A model generated the notes under the pieces. It was not told where the DNA came from and made no database searches. It was given only the letters and a program-made list of their open reading frames with translations. Below are positions 59,992-64,000 of a stretch of 64,000 nt of DNA, piece after piece. The first letter of the stretch is position 1. Every line of letters begins with the position of its first letter. Both the position numbers and the translations under genes were made by a program. This DNA is from Pseudonocardia oroxyli (GTDB lineage Bacteria > Actinomycetota > Actinomycetes > Mycobacteriales > Pseudonocardiaceae): NCBI RefSeq assembly GCF_900102195.1, contig NZ_FNBE01000002.1, positions 310,001-374,000 of the forward strand, read 5' to 3'.

Positions 59992-61425
59992 GTGCACCCC
60001 GTCTGGACCGCGCAGCAGACCCGCGACGCCGAGGCCGTCCTCCTGGCAGAGATGCCGGCGGACGGCCTCATGCGTCGTGCGGCCCACGGGCTGGCCCGAG
60101 AGGTCCGGCGGGTGCTCGCGGGGCGCAGGCGGGTCACCCTGCTCGTCGGGTCCGGCGACAACGGCGGCGACGCGCTCTGGGCGGGCGTGGAGCTGCGCCG
60201 GGCCGGGATCGCGGTCACCGCGGTCCTGACGAACCCGGAGCGTGCCCATCCGCGCGGCCTCGCCGCGCTGCGCCGGGCGCGCGGGCGCGTGGTGTCCGCC
60301 GACACCGAGACCGCCCGTGAGGCCGTGACCTCGGCGGACGTGCTCGTCGACGGGATCGTGGGGATCTCCGGTCGGGGTGGCCTGCGGGAGCCTGCGGCGA
60401 GCCTGGTCGAGGCGGCGCGCGCCCCCGTCGTCGCCGTGGACCTGCCCAGCGGCGTGGACGCGGACACCGGCGCCACGGACGGCCCCGCCGTCACCGCGCA
60501 CCGCACGGTCGCGTTCGGCGGCCTCAAGCCGGTGCACGCGCTCGCCCGCCCCCGGTGCGGCGAGGTCACGGTGATCGACATCGGGGTGCGCGCCCAGGGT
60601 GAGCCGCACGCCTGGGTCCTCGAGGCCGCGGACGTCGGCGCCCGCTGGCCGATCCCCGGCCCCACGGACGACAAGTACACCCAGGGCGTGGTCGGGATCG
60701 CCGCAGGCTCCGCGACCTACCCGGGCGCGGCCGTCCTCGCGACCGGCGCCGCGGTGCTCGCCACCAGCGGGATGGTCCGGTTCGCGGGCTCGGCGCGGGA
60801 ACGGGTCGGCCAGTCCTGGCCCGAGGTGGTCGCCACCGACTCGATCGAGGAGGCCGGGCGCACCCAGGCCTGGACCGTGGGCCCGGGCATCGGGACCGAC
60901 GACGCGGGCCGCGCCCTCCTCGGGGCCGTCCTCGACCGGGACGTCCCGACCTGCATCGACGCGGACGCGATCACCCTCCTCGCCCGGCACGCGGACCTGC
61001 GCCGACGCCTCGCCGGGCGGCCGATCGTGCTCACCCCGCACGCCGGGGAGTTCGCCCGGATCGCGGGCGAGGTGGGGCCGGACCGCGTCGCCGCCGCCCG
61101 CCGGGCCGCCGCCGAGCTGGGGGTGACGGTGCTGCTCAAGGGCAGCGCCACGGTCGTCGCGGACCCGGATGGGCGCGCGCTCGTGCACCCCTCGGACGAC
61201 GCGTGGGCGGCGACGGCAGGCTCCGGCGACGTCCTCTCCGGGCTGATCGGCGCCCTGCTCGCCGCCGGCCTCGAACCCTGGTGGGCGGCGGGGTGCGCGG
61301 CGTTCGTCCACTCCCGGGCGGCGACCCTCGCCGCACACCGCACCGGGGGCGCGCCGGTCCCGGCGCCCGCGTCGGTGATCCAGCACACCGTTCCGGCGGC
61401 GATCAGCGAGGTGCGCGGGCGGTAG
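59992..61425 (+). CDS. nnr: Bifunctional NAD(P)H-hydrate epimerase / ADP-dependent dehydratase
   Basis: A 477-residue repair enzyme that restores hydrated NADH and NADPH. Residues 1-210 are the epimerase (YjeF_N) domain with GSGDNGGDALWAG and VVAVDLPSGVDADTG. Residues 220-470 are the ribokinase-like dehydratase with VGPGIGTDDAGR, DADAITLL and the catalytic Asp413 in AGSGDVLSG. GTG 59992 is the only start near the conserved WTAQQTRDAE; it lies in a small GGGGTGCACCCC palindrome. alr follows, as in mycobacteria. Confidence 0.95.
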   Translation: MHPVWTAQQTRDAEAVLLAEMPADGLMRRAAHGLAREVRRVLAGRRRVTLLVGSGDNGGDALWAGVELRRAGIAVTAVLTNPERAHPRGLAALRRARGRVVSADTETAREAVTSADVLVDGIVGISGRGGLREPAASLVEAARAPVVAVDLPSGVDADTGATDGPAVTAHRTVAFGGLKPVHALARPRCGEVTVIDIGVRAQGEPHAWVLEAADVGARWPIPGPTDDKYTQGVVGIAAGSATYPGAAVLATGAAVLATSGMVRFAGSARERVGQSWPEVVATDSIEEAGRTQAWTVGPGIGTDDAGRALLGAVLDRDVPTCIDADAITLLARHADLRRRLAGRPIVLTPHAGEFARIAGEVGPDRVAAARRAAAELGVTVLLKGSATVVADPDGRALVHPSDDAWAATAGSGDVLSGLIGALLAAGLEPWWAAGCAAFVHSRAATLAAHRTGGAPVPAPASVIQHTVPAAISEVRGR

Positions 61426-61472
61426 GGCCGCGAGGCGGGTGGACCGTCGGTACCGGATGTCAGAATGCGGAC

Positions 61473-62594
61473 GTGGCCCCGCTCCCGCGCCTGGAGGCGC
61501 ACATCGACCTCGCCGCCGTCCGGCACAACGTCGCGCTGCTCTCGGGAGCGGCCGCGGAGTCGGGTGCCGCGACCATGGTCGTGGTGAAGGCGGACGGCTA
61601 CGGGCACGGCGCCGTGGCCGTCTCGCGCGCCGCGCTGGCCGCCGGGGCGACCTGGCTGGGCGTGTGCACGCTCGAGGAGGCCCTGGAGCTGCGGGCCGCC
61701 GGGATCACCGCGCCGATCCTGTCCTGGCTCCATCTCGTCGACGAGGACTTCGGGCCCGCCGTCGAGGCCGGGATCGACCTGTCGGTGGCCTCCGAGCGGC
61801 ACCTCGCCCGCATCCTCGCCACCACGGACCGGCCGGTCAGAATCCATCTGAAGATCGACACCGGGCTGTCGCGGAACGGCTGCCCGCCCGCGGAGTGGCC
61901 CGCCCTGCTGGACGCCGTGGAGAAGGCGGGTGACCAGGTCGAGGTCGTCGCCGTCTGGTCGCACCTCGCCTACGCCGACCAGCCGGACCACCCCTCGGTC
62001 GACCGGGCGCTCGCACGGCTGAACGAGGCCTGGGAGCTGGCCCGCGCCCGCGGCTTCACCCCGATCCGGCACCTGGCCAACTCCGCGGCCACGATGACCC
62101 GCCCCGACCTGCACCTCGACCTCGTCCGCCCCGGCATCGCGGTGTACGGGCTGGATCCGCTGGACCGGCCGGTGCCCGAGTCGCTGCTGCGGCCCGCGAT
62201 GGAGTTCCGCGCCCGCGTCGCACTGGTCAAGCGGGTGCCCGCGGGCGAGGGGGTGTCCTACGGGCACGAGCACACCACCGAGCGGGAGACCACGCTCGCG
62301 CTGGTCCCCGCCGGGTACGCGGACGGGGTGCCGCGCCTGCTGAACGCGGGCGGCCGCATGCGGGTGCGCCTCGCCGGGCGGGTGCGCCCGGTGGTGGGGC
62401 GGGTGTGCATGGACCAGGTCGTCGTCGACTGCGGAGACGACGAGGTCCACGAGGGGGACACCGCCGTCCTCTTCGGCGCGCACGCGGAGGGGCCGACCGC
62501 ACAGGACTGGGCGACGGAGCTCGGCACCATCCACTACGAGGTCGCCACCGGGGTGCACGGCACCCGCGTGCGGCGGACCTACTCGGAGGAATGA
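61473..62594 (+). CDS. alr: Alanine racemase
   Basis: A 373-residue PLP enzyme making D-alanine for peptidoglycan. PLP Lys39 in VVVKADGYGHG, and the second catalytic residue Tyr263 in GVSYGHEH. GTG 61473 has no ribosome site; CAGAAT at 61461-61466 could be a -10, giving a leaderless message. The TGA overlaps the ATG of the next hydrolase. Confidence 0.96.
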   Translation: MAPLPRLEAHIDLAAVRHNVALLSGAAAESGAATMVVVKADGYGHGAVAVSRAALAAGATWLGVCTLEEALELRAAGITAPILSWLHLVDEDFGPAVEAGIDLSVASERHLARILATTDRPVRIHLKIDTGLSRNGCPPAEWPALLDAVEKAGDQVEVVAVWSHLAYADQPDHPSVDRALARLNEAWELARARGFTPIRHLANSAATMTRPDLHLDLVRPGIAVYGLDPLDRPVPESLLRPAMEFRARVALVKRVPAGEGVSYGHEHTTERETTLALVPAGYADGVPRLLNAGGRMRVRLAGRVRPVVGRVCMDQVVVDCGDDEVHEGDTAVLFGAHAEGPTAQDWATELGTIHYEVATGVHGTRVRRTYSEE

Positions 62595-63709
62595 GCATGG
62601 TCAGCCGCAAGCTCTGGCAGGCGCTCGGCGTCGCGGGCGGCATCGCGGGGGCGGCCGGCGCCGCGGTGGGCGTCGGGGTGGCCACGCACAAGCGGCACGA
62701 GATCGCGAAGGACCGGCGCCGCCTGGCGGGGGAGCTCGACGCCGAGGGCGGGCAGCCGGGCGCGCAGCCGCCGCGGACGTCGTCGTCGGTCATGGCGGAC
62801 GACGGCATCCGGCTGGCCTGCGAGGAGCTCGCGCCCCGCACCGGGGACCCCGCGCTCACGGTGGTGCTGGTGCACGGGTTCGCCCTGGACCGCCGCACCT
62901 GGCACTTCCAGGCCCGGGACCTGCCGCGGATGACCGATCCGGCGGTCCGCACCGTGCTCTACGACCAGCGCAGCCTCGGCCGCTCCGAGCGCGCCCCGAA
63001 GGACAGCTGCACGATCGAGCAGCTCGGGCGGGACCTGGACGCGGTCATCCGGGCCCTCGCGCCCGAGGGGCCGCTCGTGCTGGTCGGGCACTCGATGGGC
63101 GGCATGACCCTGATGGCGTTGGCCGAGCAGCGCCCGCAGCTGTTCACCGACCGGGTGCTCGGCGTGGGCCTGGTGTCGACCAGCGCGGGCGAGCTGGGCT
63201 CAGCGGGGCTCTCCGGCAGCCTGCTCTCCCGGTTCAACCCCGCGACCAGGGCACTCGGGGCCCTGGCCGCGCTGCAGCCGAAGCTGGTGGAGACCGGGCG
63301 GAAGGCCCTCGGGGACGTCATCTGGTCGATCACGCGGAAGTTCGCGTTCGGCGACCAGAAGGTGGACAAGGCCCTCGTCGACCTCGTGGACACCATGATC
63401 AGCGCCAACGCCGTCGACGCGCTGATGGACTTCGTGGGCACCGTCGGCACCCACGACCGGGTGGCCGCGCTGCCCGCGTTGGCGACGTGCGAGCTGCTCG
63501 TCGTGCACGGGACCGCGGACCAGGTCATCCCCGTCTCCCACGGCGAGCTGATCGCCGCCGAGCTGCCGAAGGCGGAGTTCCTGGAGCTGGAGGGGGTCGG
63601 GCACATGCCGATGCTGGAGCGCCACGAGGAGGTCGAGGCGGCCATCGAGGACCTCATCCGGCGGTCCGCCGCCCGGCTGCCGCAGGAGACGGGACGGAGG
63701 CGCGCGTGA
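62591..63709 (+). CDS. Alpha/beta hydrolase with N-terminal hydrophobic segment
   Basis: A 372-residue protein. Residues 10-30 are Gly/Ala-rich and hydrophobic, perhaps a membrane anchor or uncleaved signal. The fold follows: LVHGF at 93-97, nucleophile Ser168 in VGHSMGG, Asp in HGTADQVIP, His in GVGHMPMLE. It is the usual alr-tsaE neighbour in Actinobacteria. Substrate unknown. The ATG at 62591 overlaps the alr stop and is preceded by CGGAGGA, and the stop overlaps the tsaE start. Confidence 0.88.
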   Translation: MSMVSRKLWQALGVAGGIAGAAGAAVGVGVATHKRHEIAKDRRRLAGELDAEGGQPGAQPPRTSSSVMADDGIRLACEELAPRTGDPALTVVLVHGFALDRRTWHFQARDLPRMTDPAVRTVLYDQRSLGRSERAPKDSCTIEQLGRDLDAVIRALAPEGPLVLVGHSMGGMTLMALAEQRPQLFTDRVLGVGLVSTSAGELGSAGLSGSLLSRFNPATRALGALAALQPKLVETGRKALGDVIWSITRKFAFGDQKVDKALVDLVDTMISANAVDALMDFVGTVGTHDRVAALPALATCELLVVHGTADQVIPVSHGELIAAELPKAEFLELEGVGHMPMLERHEEVEAAIEDLIRRSAARLPQETGRRRA

Positions 63710-64000
63710 TCACCGGGGAGGACGGACCGGACACGGCCGTCGAGCTGCCGGGGACGGCGGACACGGAGGCGTTCGGCGAGGAGCTGGGGCGCACGCTCCA
63801 CGCCGGGGACCTGGTGGTGCTGTCCGGGCCCCTCGGGGCGGGCAAGACCGCGCTGGTCCGGGGCCTGGCCCGGGGTCTGCAGGTCGCGGGACCGATCACG
63901 TCGCCGACCTTCGTGATCGCCCGGGAGCACGCCCCGCTGCCGGGCGGGCCCGGAGTGCCCCTGGTGCACGTCGACGCCTACCGGCTGGGCGGGTTCGCCG
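63706..64000 (+). CDS. tsaE: tRNA threonylcarbamoyladenosine biosynthesis ATPase TsaE (3' end outside window)
   Basis: The first 98 residues are present. The P-loop GPLGAGKTALVRGLARGL and the switch-like SPTFVIAREH and LVHVDAYRLGG motifs are typical of TsaE (YjeE), the ATPase partner of TsaB/TsaD in making t6A37 in tRNA. GTG 63706 overlaps the upstream stop (GTGA). The gene runs off the right edge. Confidence 0.93.
   Translation, partial: MITGEDGPDTAVELPGTADTEAFGEELGRTLHAGDLVVLSGPLGAGKTALVRGLARGLQVAGPITSPTFVIAREHAPLPGGPGVPLVHVDAYRLGGFA

Overview
The window is 64 kb of high-GC actinobacterial chromosome. Gene order and protein features (an mce operon next to rplJ, an ESX-4 type VII secretion locus between truA and rplM, a mycobacterial-type methionine aminopeptidase, a zinc-type S14) point to the Pseudonocardiaceae, with Pseudonocardia or a close relative most likely. 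That placement is an inference from layout, not from a database search. Almost all of the window is conserved core genome. I see no insertion sequence, phage, CRISPR array, tRNA or rRNA gene.

Layout. (1) 1-5238: the 3' half of an mce operon (MceD-, MceE- and MceF-like proteins and two Mce-associated membrane proteins), a presumed lipid importer. (2) 5241-8240: an L10 leader RNA, rplJ-rplL, and a convergent acyl-CoA synthetase. (3) 8525-16319: rpoB promoter, rpoB, rpoC and a strong terminator. (4) 16428-19551: a GAF-LuxR regulator and a convergent gene encoding an esterase fused to a Baeyer-Villiger monooxygenase. (5) 19780-24397: str operon (rpsL, rpsG, fusA, tuf). (6) 24405-34337: S10 and spc ribosomal protein operons, rpsJ to rplO. 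(7) 34395-38548: secY-adk-map, then a convergent MFS transporter. (8) 38663-43465: infA-rpmJ-rpsM-rpsK-rpsD-rpoA-rplQ-truA. (9) 43474-45706: a Vps62-like membrane protein divergent from a cytosine deaminase. (10) 45756-55263: a complete ESX-4 locus (eccB4, mycP4, eccD4, eccC4, an Rv3446c-like protein, esxU, esxT) in the same order as in Mycobacterium tuberculosis. (11) 55351-57883: rplM-rpsI-glmM. (12) 57889-64000: two small helical proteins, an alpha/beta hydrolase lacking its nucleophile, a DUF4333 lipoprotein, nnr, alr, another alpha/beta hydrolase, and the 5' end of tsaE.

How it fits together. The ribosomal, RNA polymerase, translation factor and SecY genes form the usual growth-linked block, tightly packed with many stop/start overlaps and broken by GC-rich hairpins. 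The ESX-4 genes encode a minimal type VII secretion core (membrane pore EccB/C/D, mycosin protease, paired WXG100 substrates, no EccE). The tail cluster serves wall precursor supply (glmM, alr) and metabolite repair (nnr).

Less routine observations are small in scale. There is a triplicated 26-bp eccB4 start region that creates two nested mini-ORFs, a 10-codon mini-ORF bridging rplR and rpsE, and matching sequence blocks in the str and S10 leaders. There are also several long palindromes of differing sequence at gene ends, one repeat family inside a coding region, and a 32-nt inverted repeat pair bracketing two small genes. I found no clear evidence of a wholly new multi-gene system.
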